Assembly: GCA_029565685.1 (NCBI GenBank)
Contig: JAKQNR010000035.1
Span: 310,001-374,000 of the forward strand
Reading direction: 5' to 3'
Length of the DNA stretch: 64,000 nucleotides
Source of the DNA: a bacterium
Lineage (GTDB): Bacteria > Zhuqueibacterota > Zhuqueibacteria > Residuimicrobiales > Residuimicrobiaceae
The notes beneath the pieces were generated by a model. It saw only the letters and a list, made by a program, of their open reading frames with translations, was not told the DNA's origin and did no database searches. Position 1 is the stretch's first letter, and every line of letters starts with the position of its first letter. Below, piece after piece: positions 51,272 to 60,488 of the stretch. The position numbers were made by a program, and so were the translations under genes.

Positions 51272-54200
51272 ATGCTCGGGCGACAAATTGGCCATTTTAA
51301 GATAGTCGAACAGTTAGGCGCCGGCGGAATGGGGATAGTGTACAAGGCCCTCGATAAAAAGCTGGATCGAACGGTTGCGCTGAAATTCCTGCCGCCGGAA
51401 CTCACCAACGATGCCGAAGCCAAAGAACGATTTATCGTTGAAGCCAAGTCCGCTTCCGCTCTTGACCACCCCAACATCTGCACGATCCATGAGATAGGCG
51501 AAACAAAACACGGCCAGTTGTACATCGCCATGGGCTGTTATGAAGGCGCCACGCTGCAGCAAAAAATTCGCACCTCTGTTGAATCCGCCGGACAGACCGG
51601 TTCTTCATCCGCTCCCCTGTCGACGGATCGCCTAAAATCCCTGGAAGAAATCATCGATATCGCCATCCAAATCGCGCAGGGATTGGTCAGCGCCCATGCC
51701 AAAGGCATCATCCATCGCGACATCAAGCCTGCCAATGTCATGATCACCAAGAGTGGTATGGTCAAAATTCTTGATTTTGGCCTGGCCAAGCTGGCCCATC
51801 GAAGCGGGATAACCAAAACCGGATCAACGCCCGGCACGATCGCCTATATGTCGCCGGAACAAATCCGCGGTGAAGAGAATGATCATCGAACCGATCTCTG
51901 GTCGTTGGGAGTGGTACTGTATGAGATGGTGGCCGGTCGACTGCCGTTTAACGGTGAATGCGATGCGGCCATTCTCTATGCGATCGTCAATCTGCAGCCC
52001 GAGTCGGTGAAAAAATTCCGTCCGGATGTTTCAGCGCAATTAGCCGGTGTTATTGATCGGGCCCTGCAAAAAGATCCGCGGGATCGCTACCAGACCGCGG
52101 AGGAATTCATTCAAGCCTTGCAGGCCTGCCGGCCTTCTGATGCTGTGCTGCCTTCCGGTGCGCTGAAAAAAAACAAACGGCCGGGCGTCTCGAAAAAGAG
52201 AAAGATTCTGGTCGGGATCGCCGCGCTGTTTTGTCTTTTTATGCTGTTCTTTTTGGCGCCGCATTGGCATTCAGTTAAAAAAACGACGGTTGCGAATACC
52301 GAAAAAGTATTTGCCATATTTCCTTTCAACGTGCGTGGCGCTCCTGATTACAGCTATCTGGATGAAGGGATGATGGACCTGCTGTACACCAACCTGAACA
52401 GCGCCGGCGATCTGCGCAGCGTTGACCCCCGCGCCGTGCTGAACCAGATCAAGCTGCTGCGAAAAAGGGAGGTCACCATCGAGGAGGCGGAAAACATCGC
52501 CCGTTTTTTCGGCGCCGGCTACTTTATTCTCGGCAGCCTGTTCGCCGCTGAAGGCCGGCTGCGGTTCAGCGCCACGCTGTATGATCTGAGTGCCAAAGAC
52601 AACCGCTCCATCCCCCTGTCCGCCGAAAGCCCGGCGAAGCGGCCGTTTGAATTGGTCGACGATGTGAGTTTGCAGGTTCTCTCCAGATACTCGAAAAGCC
52701 TGGCGGCGCGCAATGACCTGCTGGAGAACAAAACCACCCGCTCTCTGCCGGCGCTCAAGGCGTACCTGGAGGGCTTGAAAGCGGATCGCCACGGCCTTTT
52801 TGAAGACGCGCATGCTCTCTACAGCCAGGCGGTGCAGTACGATTCATCTTTCGCACTGGCCTGGTTTCGTCGCAGTCTGGTAAATTATGGTTTTCTGACC
52901 AATACCGAAGAGGCGAAATCCGATTTGAACAGGGCGTTGCACAGCAGCGCCAAGATATCGGAACACGATCGGCTCCTGATGCAGGCGCATCAGGCCAGCA
53001 TCTCTGGTGAATGTGAGAGGGCCATGAGCGAATATCGACAAATCGTCGCCAGATATCCGGATGATATTTTCGGTTGGGAGAACTTGGCATTTAATTGGCT
53101 TCAATGGGCGAACTTTTTTGGTCATTCCATACGCGAAAGCTATCCGCTGTTCGAAAAATTGCTCTCGCTGGATCCGGAAAACGGCGGTTATTATCAGCAA
53201 ATGCTGGTACCCGCAATCAAGCGTGGTGATCGAGCGGAAATCGACTCCATCATCGCCAAACTTCAACGATTTAGCCCTGATCATACTTGGGCATGGGCCG
53301 CCATCGCTCCACGTGCCTTTCTCGATGATGACTCGGCCATGCAGAAAAAAATTATTCAGCAAGCACCGAGCCAGGACGATGTGCTGTTACATTGCGGTAT
53401 TGAGAACAGCGCCGTCAATGCAAGCAGACTAAGCAGCGTCATGCCTTTGGCGCGCACCCTTTTGCATCCGTCTCGATCAGAAAAAGCCCAGACATACGGC
53501 TATTTATACCTTGCTGTGTTCGATCTTGGCCTCGGCAAATGGCAAGCGGCCACCGGCAAGCTGGATAGCATGAATAGGTATCGCAGGGGGTATGGAAGAT
53601 TATTTCGTTCTTTGTTCAGTCCCTTCCTTTTATTTCATGCGCCCACTGCTGATCCTAGCGTTGAGCTTCAAGCCATGGAAAAATGGCGGGTGGATAGGAG
53701 GCCCCTGCCGGGCGCAACGGATTGGGATCTCAAACAGGTTCCGGAATATATAACTCCTATCCAATTGTACACCTTGGGATTACTGAACCATTTTCGCGGC
53801 GATTCCAGCCGGACTCTATCTCTCAGTCAGCAGTTGCTGAAAGAACCTTCACCCATCGAAGCGGGCTCGCTCCTGCGCATCTGGGCCGGAACCCTGCAGG
53901 CTCTGGAGGCCATGCGGCAGAATCACCCCGCCGTCGCCCTGGCCATTCTGGAAAAAGAACCCTTCGTTGTCAGATTTCCGCTTTATACGAATCCTGTTTT
54001 CAACACCGGTTTTGCGCGATATCTTCGCGCGGAAGCGTTGAATCGTCTCGGCCGCTATGAGGAGGCGCTAAATTGGTACCAGTCCATCGGCGAGACGTGG
54101 TTTATGGATTTCCCCTATCGTGCGCCAGCCCTGTTGCGCTGCGCCGAGATCTATGAGAAAATCAACCAGCCGGACGAGGCCGTCAAAGCCTACCGACGGT

Positions 54201-54298
54201 TTTTACAGCAGTGGCAAGACTGCGATTTTGAATTCAAATTCATGACTCAAAAAGCTGAGACGCGGCTTGCCCAGCTTTTAGCGAAGGGGTCGAAGTAG
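51272..54298 (+). CDS. transmembrane Ser/Thr protein kinase with C-terminal TPR-like sensor region
   Basis: A 1008-residue protein. Residues 8-280 are a PknB-type kinase: glycine loop LGAGGMGIVYK, ATP-anchoring Lys38 in VALKF, HRDIKPAN (His148-Asp150), DFG from Asp168, and MSPEQIRG. A linker and one transmembrane helix (VGIAALFCLFMLFFLA, about 312-330) lead to an outside part that begins with a TolB/FlgO-like beta-alpha module (IFPFNVRGAPDYSYLDEGMMDLL, GAGYFILGSLFAAEGRLRFSATLYD) and continues in about 500 residues of TPR-like helical repeats. It should sense something outside the membrane and phosphorylate cytoplasmic targets. ATG 51272 follows GGGGAACCTGC. A sigma-54 activator gene follows after 25 bases. 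Confidence 0.92.
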   Translation: MLGRQIGHFKIVEQLGAGGMGIVYKALDKKLDRTVALKFLPPELTNDAEAKERFIVEAKSASALDHPNICTIHEIGETKHGQLYIAMGCYEGATLQQKIRTSVESAGQTGSSSAPLSTDRLKSLEEIIDIAIQIAQGLVSAHAKGIIHRDIKPANVMITKSGMVKILDFGLAKLAHRSGITKTGSTPGTIAYMSPEQIRGEENDHRTDLWSLGVVLYEMVAGRLPFNGECDAAILYAIVNLQPESVKKFRPDVSAQLAGVIDRALQKDPRDRYQTAEEFIQALQACRPSDAVLPSGALKKNKRPGVSKKRKILVGIAALFCLFMLFFLAPHWHSVKKTTVANTEKVFAIFPFNVRGAPDYSYLDEGMMDLLYTNLNSAGDLRSVDPRAVLNQIKLLRKREVTIEEAENIARFFGAGYFILGSLFAAEGRLRFSATLYDLSAKDNRSIPLSAESPAKRPFELVDDVSLQVLSRYSKSLAARNDLLENKTTRSLPALKAYLEGLKADRHGLFEDAHALYSQAVQYDSSFALAWFRRSLVNYGFLTNTEEAKSDLNRALHSSAKISEHDRLLMQAHQASISGECERAMSEYRQIVARYPDDIFGWENLAFNWLQWANFFGHSIRESYPLFEKLLSLDPENGGYYQQMLVPAIKRGDRAEIDSIIAKLQRFSPDHTWAWAAIAPRAFLDDDSAMQKKIIQQAPSQDDVLLHCGIENSAVNASRLSSVMPLARTLLHPSRSEKAQTYGYLYLAVFDLGLGKWQAATGKLDSMNRYRRGYGRLFRSLFSPFLLFHAPTADPSVELQAMEKWRVDRRPLPGATDWDLKQVPEYITPIQLYTLGLLNHFRGDSSRTLSLSQQLLKEPSPIEAGSLLRIWAGTLQALEAMRQNHPAVALAILEKEPFVVRFPLYTNPVFNTGFARYLRAEALNRLGRYEEALNWYQSIGETWFMDFPYRAPALLRCAEIYEKINQPDEAVKAYRRFLQQWQDCDFEFKFMTQKAETRLAQLLAKGSK

Positions 54299-54323
54299 TG
54301 ATCACAGCCTTATCGAGCGCAAA

Positions 54324-55886
54324 ATGAACAGTCAGAATCATCAGGCGGCGGAGCAAGGAACAGGCGCCCTGCCGTCGTATTCCGAATTAATCGACTTGGC
54401 CGCTATTTTGAATGCACAAAACGATATAGCGGAAATTGTGCGCATCATAACGGAACAGGCATCCCTTCTGCTGGGGGCGGAAAACGCCATCCTTCTTCTG
54501 GTGAATCCGCGCACCCGCGAAACCCTCCGCACGGTCAACCGCTTAAGTCCGAAATCTCACGACGCTTTCCTCCACGAAATTCAACTTCACACCAGCGGCT
54601 ACATGATGCACTCGGGAAACAACTTGCTCAGCCGCGATTTGGTCCATGACGCCAGGTTTTCCGGCATTAAATTCAAGAGCGACAATTACCGTTCGGCTCT
54701 CGGCATTCCATTCCGCAGCAGCAGTACGGTCATCGGCTCCATCGTGCTCATCAATAAAAAAGGGGGCGGCCTTTTCGAGGAGAAGGACCTTGATTATCTG
54801 GTAAAATTCGGTCAGATCATAACCCCCTTTTTCAACAATATTCAGCAGCTGCAAATCTTCTTTGAGCATCCCATTCCGGAATCGGTGCTGTTAAAAAAAT
54901 ATGCCAATCTCGGATTGATCGGCCGAAGCGAAAAATTCATTGCCTTGCTGCAAGCGATTGAAGCGGCCAGTCGTTGCGATGTACGGGTGATGCTGCAGGG
55001 CCCCAGCGGCACGGGTAAAGAGCTGGTCGCCCGCGCCATTCATAAAATGAGCGAACGCCGCGACGCGCCGTTTGTGGCCATCGATTGCGGCGCCATTCCG
55101 TCCGCCTTGTTTGAAAGCGAACTCCTCGGCCATGTCAAGGGCGCATTTACCGGCTCTACGACGGATCGAAAGGGACTGATCGAAGAGGCTGACCAAGGTA
55201 CGCTGTTTATGGATGAAATAGTCAATCTTCCTTTGGAGATGCAGTCAAAACTTTTGCGCGTTTTGCAGGAAGGTGAAATTCGACCGGTGGGCAGCAACAA
55301 AATTCGCAAAGTCAATGTGCGCGTTATCGCCGCAGCCAGCTCTTCGCTGGAAAAACGGGTTCAGGAGGGGCTGTTTCGTGAAGATCTTTTTTATCGCTTG
55401 TATGTGTATCCCATCCCAGTCCCCTCTCTGCAGGAACGGGGGCAAGATATCGGACTGTTGGCCGGCCATTTCCTGGAAAAATTTGCCGCCGAACAGCATA
55501 AAAAAGTCGACGCCTTCAGCGCCCAGGTGCTGGAATTCATCAAAACCAGGCCGTGGCCGGGGAATATCCGTGAGCTGGAGAATTTCGTCGAACGCCTGAT
55601 GACCTATATAAGTCCTGAAACCACTACCCTGACCAAGGCGGATCTGCCGGCGGACCTGCAACAAGAATTCACCGCTAAACTTTCCATCGATCAGGATGAG
55701 GCCGTGCAACCATCGCTGGGCGAACAGGTGGATGCTTATGAAGCGAACCTCATTCGCTTGGCATTGAAAAATAACAATTGGAGCCAAACCCGCGCCGCGC
55801 GTGCACTGAAAATTCCTGTTCAAACACTGCACAATAAAATGGTCAAATTGAACATTCACCGTCGGGATAACGGGGAATCCACTTGA
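54324..55886 (+). CDS. sigma-54-dependent transcriptional activator with GAF domain
   Basis: A 520-residue regulator: GAF sensor domain (about 20-170), AAA+ domain (about 195-430) and a C-terminal Fis-type helix-turn-helix (NLIRLALKNNNWSQTRAARALKI). Walker A is GPSGTGKE (226-233), the sigma-54 contact loop reads GAFTGS where GAFTGA is the norm, and Walker B is LFMDEI. It has no receiver domain, so it is not a classic two-component regulator; a small ligand or the neighbouring kinase may control it. It lies 25 bases after the kinase gene and is followed by a terminator. Confidence 0.93.
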   Translation: MNSQNHQAAEQGTGALPSYSELIDLAAILNAQNDIAEIVRIITEQASLLLGAENAILLLVNPRTRETLRTVNRLSPKSHDAFLHEIQLHTSGYMMHSGNNLLSRDLVHDARFSGIKFKSDNYRSALGIPFRSSSTVIGSIVLINKKGGGLFEEKDLDYLVKFGQIITPFFNNIQQLQIFFEHPIPESVLLKKYANLGLIGRSEKFIALLQAIEAASRCDVRVMLQGPSGTGKELVARAIHKMSERRDAPFVAIDCGAIPSALFESELLGHVKGAFTGSTTDRKGLIEEADQGTLFMDEIVNLPLEMQSKLLRVLQEGEIRPVGSNKIRKVNVRVIAAASSSLEKRVQEGLFREDLFYRLYVYPIPVPSLQERGQDIGLLAGHFLEKFAAEQHKKVDAFSAQVLEFIKTRPWPGNIRELENFVERLMTYISPETTTLTKADLPADLQQEFTAKLSIDQDEAVQPSLGEQVDAYEANLIRLALKNNNWSQTRAARALKIPVQTLHNKMVKLNIHRRDNGEST

Positions 55887-55900
55887 GCGTCATCTCAGTC

Positions 55901-55936
55901 GCGGCTTTTCACAATCGGGAAAACAGGCTGCTTTTC
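55901..55936 (+). terminator. intrinsic terminator of the kinase-activator operon
   Basis: GCGGC-TTTTC (55901-55910) pairs with GAAAA and GCTGC (55919-55931) with a 3-base bulge and an 8-base loop, followed by TTTTCTT. It starts 14 bases after the stop codon at 55886. Confidence 0.55.
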
Positions 55937-56069
55937 TTACCAAAAAAATGAATTCAAACAGTAATAAAACTGAGTGAGCCCACCCACCTTTCCCAAAACT
56001 GAAAAAATTAAGCAGCAGATTAATGACGCAGGCAGCTCGGCTGGAAAAGCGGATATAAAAAACAATCAC

Positions 56070-56098
56070 TTGCCCTGCTGATAAAGGCGGCATATTTT
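56070..56098 (+). promoter_or_regulatory. possible sigma-70 promoter of the second TonB receptor gene
   Basis: TTGCCC and TATTTT are spaced by 17 bases, with the predicted start about 50 bases upstream of the ATG at 56156. Each hexamer matches four consensus bases. No sigma-54-type GG/GC element was found in this gap. Confidence 0.35.
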
Positions 56099-56155
56099 TT
56101 GTAGGCGTGAAATAAAAACAGCATGCCATTAAAAAAGTTTTTTGCGGAGGCTGCC

Positions 56156-58822
56156 ATGAAGATCAACTGGTTTTGTCTTGGTCTGTTCATCTATCTGCTG
56201 GCAAACGGGCCGGTACAAGCACAAAACACCGGTGGATGTTTGGAGGGCCGGATTATTAACGGCGACTCTAAACCGGTTGAAGGCGTCAACATTCAATTGA
56301 GCGGTGAAGCGCTGCAAGGCCTGCGTGGAACAATCACCGATCGACAGGGCTGGCTTCGCATCTCTGCCGTGCCAGTCGGCGAGTATACCCTGCGAATCAA
56401 TCATGTAGCCTACAAGCCCATGACGATGGCGCCTATCGTAATTGGACTGGGAACAACCACTTTTCTCGGCGTCATTCGCCTGCAGGCCCAGTCCGTTGCC
56501 ATGCCCGATGTGACAGTTTCCGGCGCTGCCTATTCCATAGATCCAACCAGCACGGTGAACGGCGGCAATCTTTCAGCGAAGACCATTGCCCAATTGCCGG
56601 TTGAGCGCAATTATCGCAGCGTGGCCACCCTTCTGCCCCAAGTGAACACGAGCTACCTGGGCGATGGCCCCAATATGGCTGGCGCAACCGGACTTGAGAA
56701 CAAATACACCATTGACGGCATGGATGTGACCGATCCCTTTCGCAATCTCACCGGCACCAATCTGCCCTACAATTTCGTCCAGGAGGTAGAGGTCATAACA
56801 GGCGGTTCTCAAGCGGAATATCGCAGCTCCCTCGGCGGGTCCATCAATGTGATTACTTATTCCGGCGGCAATGAATTTCACGGCCAGGCGTTCGGCTTTT
56901 TCGCCAACAACCGGATTGCCGGCGAACCACGTCAACCCATGATCAAACCGCCCAAAGGAGATTACAGCCAATATGATGCCGGCTTTCGTCTGGGCGGCCC
57001 TATTGTGCGCGATCAACTCTGGTTTTCCATCGCCTACAATCCAACGTTCGAACGTGAGCAGGTGCAGATCCCGGGATTGGCCTATTTTAGCGATCATTCC
57101 GTCATCCACAGTTTTGCCGGTAAATTAACCTGGCAAGCCGGAAGCAAAAACAATCTGACGCTGACGTTGCTCGGCGACCCGCAAAGCCGGCGCGGCGTGG
57201 GCGACACCTTCGGCTCTTTCGGCACGCCGACCACCCTGGCCAACCCGGATCCCTATTTGTCGGATATTCAACGGGGCGGCTTCAATGTCTCCTACCTGGG
57301 TCGCCATACCCTTAGCCCTCGACTATTGCTGGAAACCTATGCGTCGCAATTATCACGCCTGGAAAAAAATGTGCCCGCGACCGACAGAGGTTCACTGGAA
57401 GCGCTGTATATGGATGTATCCGGCCAGTGGTCAGGCGGCCCCCCCAGTCGAATTGACAGCCGGTCCACGGTCGGCACTCTGGGCCTAAAAGCTACTTTTA
57501 CGGTCACCCGTCATATGCTTAAAACCGGAGTTGAGTACCGTGACAATCGTTTGCATCATGCTCTCGAAGGAAACATGATCCAGCAATTCGGAGAAGAAAA
57601 TTATTTCGTCTGGCAGAATCACGCAAACGGCATAGTGCACCATCGATTCCCGGCCGCATTCATCCAGGACTCCTGGCAGGCGACCGATCGGCTCCGACTC
57701 CAAGCCGGCCTGCGCTGGGACGGACAGTATTTAATAGCGTCCACCGGTAAATTAGGCCAAGGCATCACTAACCAGTATCAACCAAGACTGGGGATCATCT
57801 ATCAACCTGGAAAAGAAACACCGCAAAAGCTGTATTTTTCTTTCGGCCGTTTTTATCAGGAACTCAACACCTGGCTTTCCGTCGGTTATTTTATGATCGA
57901 CGCCATAACCTCTTTTCAATATTATTTGGTGGATCCGAGACAGGCATCGGCTAATCCAGACCATGGATTTGAATCAAAAATCAGTTCACGTCCGCAGCTG
58001 AAGGATCTTGGCGGCCAATATTATGATGGCTGGGCTCTCGGTTATGAACTGCAGGCAACTGATAAAATAAAACTGGGCGTGCACGGCGTTTACAACACAT
58101 TGCGTCAGGGCCTTGAGGATGGCATGGATCCGAACACGGGAGACTTTTGGTTCCATAATCCAGGCAAAGGCACACTGGCACTCTATCCAAAAATGAAACG
58201 TGATTATAAAGCCATTGAGCTGAGAGCGGAGAAATCCTTTGATGGTCGAACAGGATACCTGGCTTCGTATGTCTGGTCCAGGACGGAGGGCAATTACCCC
58301 GGATTATTCAATTCCGATTACAACTATTCATTCCCTAATACCAACGGATCCTGGGACGTCTTGGAGACCACCATCAATGCCACAGGCCTTCTGCCCAACG
58401 ACCGCACCCACGTCGCTAAATTCTCCGGCTCAATGGGCTTGTCGGAAAATCTGCAGGCCGGTGCGTGGTTCATCTGGCAAAGCGGCACGCCGCTCAGCGA
58501 ACTGGGCGGATCCGAGATGGGGCCGCCGTACAATCGATTTATCGGATCACGGGGCTCCAAAGGCAGAACCCCATCGATCTGGGAGCTCAATCTTCGGCTG
58601 GCCTACTCATTAGGCAGCGTTACCAATCTGTCGCTGAAACCACGGCTCCTTCTCGACATCCTCCATATCGGCAGCATGCGCAGCCCGGTGAACTATGAAC
58701 AGATCCATTACTATAACCTGGATGAAAAGGGACAGAGCATCAATCCCAATCCGTTATACGGCCTGGCCTCACGCTATCAACCGCCCATGGCCATACGGTT
58801 GGGCATGGAGATCAATTTTTAG
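56156..58822 (+). CDS. TonB-dependent receptor with carboxypeptidase-regulatory-like domain
   Basis: An 888-residue outer-membrane receptor. Signal peptide to PVQAQ (about 22); carboxypeptidase-regulatory-like domain (about 25-115: GRIINGDSKPVEGVNIQL, GWLRISAVPVGEYTLRI); plug domain (about 125-250: LPVERNYRSVATLLPQV, NKYTIDGMDVTDPFRNLTG, VEVITGGSQAEY); then a long beta-barrel. It resembles the 'Oar-like' receptors common in FCB bacteria. ATG 56156 follows GCGGAGGCTGCC. No SusD homologue is beside it. The nearest plus-strand neighbours are the kinase/sigma-54 activator pair upstream and the FISUMP lipoprotein downstream. Confidence 0.92.
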   Translation: MKINWFCLGLFIYLLANGPVQAQNTGGCLEGRIINGDSKPVEGVNIQLSGEALQGLRGTITDRQGWLRISAVPVGEYTLRINHVAYKPMTMAPIVIGLGTTTFLGVIRLQAQSVAMPDVTVSGAAYSIDPTSTVNGGNLSAKTIAQLPVERNYRSVATLLPQVNTSYLGDGPNMAGATGLENKYTIDGMDVTDPFRNLTGTNLPYNFVQEVEVITGGSQAEYRSSLGGSINVITYSGGNEFHGQAFGFFANNRIAGEPRQPMIKPPKGDYSQYDAGFRLGGPIVRDQLWFSIAYNPTFEREQVQIPGLAYFSDHSVIHSFAGKLTWQAGSKNNLTLTLLGDPQSRRGVGDTFGSFGTPTTLANPDPYLSDIQRGGFNVSYLGRHTLSPRLLLETYASQLSRLEKNVPATDRGSLEALYMDVSGQWSGGPPSRIDSRSTVGTLGLKATFTVTRHMLKTGVEYRDNRLHHALEGNMIQQFGEENYFVWQNHANGIVHHRFPAAFIQDSWQATDRLRLQAGLRWDGQYLIASTGKLGQGITNQYQPRLGIIYQPGKETPQKLYFSFGRFYQELNTWLSVGYFMIDAITSFQYYLVDPRQASANPDHGFESKISSRPQLKDLGGQYYDGWALGYELQATDKIKLGVHGVYNTLRQGLEDGMDPNTGDFWFHNPGKGTLALYPKMKRDYKAIELRAEKSFDGRTGYLASYVWSRTEGNYPGLFNSDYNYSFPNTNGSWDVLETTINATGLLPNDRTHVAKFSGSMGLSENLQAGAWFIWQSGTPLSELGGSEMGPPYNRFIGSRGSKGRTPSIWELNLRLAYSLGSVTNLSLKPRLLLDILHIGSMRSPVNYEQIHYYNLDEKGQSINPNPLYGLASRYQPPMAIRLGMEINF

Positions 58823-58876
58823 ATAAAATCGACTGTAGCCCTCATAGCTTAGGCCCCCAGTGTTGATGCCGACCGG

Positions 58877-58921
58877 ATCCCGGAGCTGCCGCTACCCATG
58901 CGGCGGCTTCGGGATTTTTTC
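58877..58921 (+). terminator. strong intrinsic terminator after the TonB receptor gene
   Basis: ATCCCGGAGCTGCCGC (58877-58892) pairs with GCGGCGGCTTCGGGAT (58900-58915) with few mismatches around the loop TACCCAT, followed by a T-run. It lies 55 bases after the stop codon. The rest of the 455-base gap to the next gene (58922-59213) shows no gene. Confidence 0.9.
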
Positions 58922-59213
58922 AATCATTCCGCTTCAAGCCAAACACCGCAAACGGTATGCACACTCCTCGCTGCACGCAAAAAAAATCTTTTGATTCAAT
59001 GAATGGATTTGCTGAGAAAAATACCACTTTTGGTAAAACAATCAAATCTATTCCCCAAAAATAATAATCCCAAGTAATTTAAAACCTCGTCGCCGCCGCA
59101 GGAAGGTTAAAATTAAGAAAAAATCTTCTGCTGCAAAGAGCTTGCTCTCGTCGGCCGGCGGCAGCCGCTTATAAAAATCAGAACATTACCCTGCCCATAA
59201 CGATCGTACTGCA

Positions 59214-59230
59214 TTGGCACACTTTTTGAA
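59214..59230 (+). promoter_or_regulatory. sigma-54-like promoter upstream of the FISUMP lipoprotein gene
   Basis: TTGGCAC (59214-59220) is an exact -24 element. Ten bases after its GG the -12 element reads TTGA instead of TTGC. It lies about 50 bases upstream of the ATG at 59278, and a sigma-54 activator gene lies 3.4 kb away. Spacing supports it; the -12 mismatch weakens it. Confidence 0.4.
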
Positions 59231-59277
59231 CTGCTCAGAACAAAAACAAATCCCACCCAAGCTGAAAGGAGCGTACT

Positions 59278-60291
59278 ATGAACTTGACTCGATGTATTAA
59301 GCGAATGATGATCGCTGTGTGCGGTCTGCTTATCATCAGCGGTTGCGGCGATAAAAAATCTCCGACCGAATCAAAAAACACCGCGCCCACTGCGTTATTT
59401 GTCGTGCTGCCGATGATGGGTTCGTTGGATACTGACTTTCAAGCCGATGCGTCAAAGAGCAACGACAGCGAAGATCCCGGCTCAGCATTGCAGGTGCGCT
59501 GGGACTGGGAAAATGACGGAGTCTGGGATACCGATTATCAGGCGGCGAAGAGCGCTTCTCATCGTTATACGACTCTGGGCGCCAAGACGATCAAGCTGGA
59601 GGTAAAGGACAGCGGCGATCTCCTCAGCACAGCCGTGAACACCATCCTCGTAGCAGAAATGGGAACCTTAGCGGATGTTGACGGCAACAGCTACAAAACC
59701 ATCAAAATCGGCAACCAATGGTGGATGGCGGAAAACTTGAAAGCGACGCATTATCGCAACGGCGACGCGGTGCCTCAGGTAACGGACAACGCAGCGTGGA
59801 CTGCTCTTAACACCGGCGCCTACTGCAACTATGAAAACGATGCGAGCAATGCGACCACCTATGGGCGTCTCTATAACTGGTATGCCGCCACGGATGTCCG
59901 CAAACTGGCGCCGCTAGGGTGGCACGTGCCCACTGACGCGGAATGGAAGACTTTGGAAACGGCTCTTGGCATGAGCCCGGCCGACATCGAGGGCACCTGG
60001 GGACGCGGTGACGGCATAGGCGGCAAGATGAAAGAGACGAGCGCAACTCATTGGGCCGGTCCCAATGAAGGTGCAACCAATGCATCCGGCTTTACAGCAT
60101 TGCCTGCAGGCAGCCGTAGAAACACGGATGGCGCGTTTGCCGATAAGGGCAACAATGCTCTATTCTGGTGTTCGTCTGAAATGAATGCAACCAGCGCATG
60201 GACTCGAGGCCTGGCTTATAATGACGCACTGGTCTACCGATTGAACGTGGTCTATACCGCCGGCAATTCAATTCGTTGCATCAAAGACTAG
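59278..60291 (+). CDS. lipoprotein with PKD-like and FISUMP domains
   Basis: A 337-residue surface lipoprotein (lipobox IISGC, Cys at residue 23). Residues about 35-125 form a PKD-like Ig domain (FQADASKSNDSEDPGSALQV, WDWENDGVWDTD, HRYTTLGAKTIKLEV). Residues about 130-337 form a full FISUMP (Fibrobacter succinogenes major paralogous) domain: DVDGNSYKTIKIGNQWWMAEN, YGRLYNWYAA, LGWHVPTDAEWKTLE, GFTALPAGSRR and the ending SIRCIKD. The domain is related to the C-type-lectin-like formylglycine-generating fold and is abundant in FCB bacteria; no enzyme activity is known. ATG follows GAAAGGAGCGTACT. Confidence 0.9.
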   Translation: MNLTRCIKRMMIAVCGLLIISGCGDKKSPTESKNTAPTALFVVLPMMGSLDTDFQADASKSNDSEDPGSALQVRWDWENDGVWDTDYQAAKSASHRYTTLGAKTIKLEVKDSGDLLSTAVNTILVAEMGTLADVDGNSYKTIKIGNQWWMAENLKATHYRNGDAVPQVTDNAAWTALNTGAYCNYENDASNATTYGRLYNWYAATDVRKLAPLGWHVPTDAEWKTLETALGMSPADIEGTWGRGDGIGGKMKETSATHWAGPNEGATNASGFTALPAGSRRNTDGAFADKGNNALFWCSSEMNATSAWTRGLAYNDALVYRLNVVYTAGNSIRCIKD

Positions 60292-60336
60292 ACCACCACG
60301 GTATCAGGGGGGGCTTGTCGCAATACAATTGACTGT

Positions 60337-60376
60337 GCCACGATTGACGCGACAAGCTCTATCAATCGTGGCGTTT
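60337..60376 (+). terminator. intrinsic terminator, first of two after the FISUMP gene
   Basis: A perfect 11-bp inverted repeat (GCCACGATTGA at 60337-60347, TCAATCGTGGC at 60362-60372) is followed by GTTTT. The loop contains GCGACAAG, which is the exact reverse complement of CTTGTCGC at 60314-60321, so an alternative or pseudoknotted structure can form. Confidence 0.8.
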
Positions 60377-60385
60377 TGCTTTACC

Positions 60386-60409
60386 AGCCGGCGGCAAGCC
60401 GGCTTTTTT
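60386..60409 (+). terminator. intrinsic terminator, second in tandem
   Basis: AGCCGGC and GCCGGCT pair around GGCAA and are followed by five more T. It follows the first terminator by 9 bases and insulates the glycosidase gene downstream. Confidence 0.85.
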
Positions 60410-60488
60410 CGGTTTGCTTTTTGCTTGAAAATCTCTCAAATCCTGCCTATTTTTCCTCACATCTCTCATTTCTCTCATCGAGGCGTAC

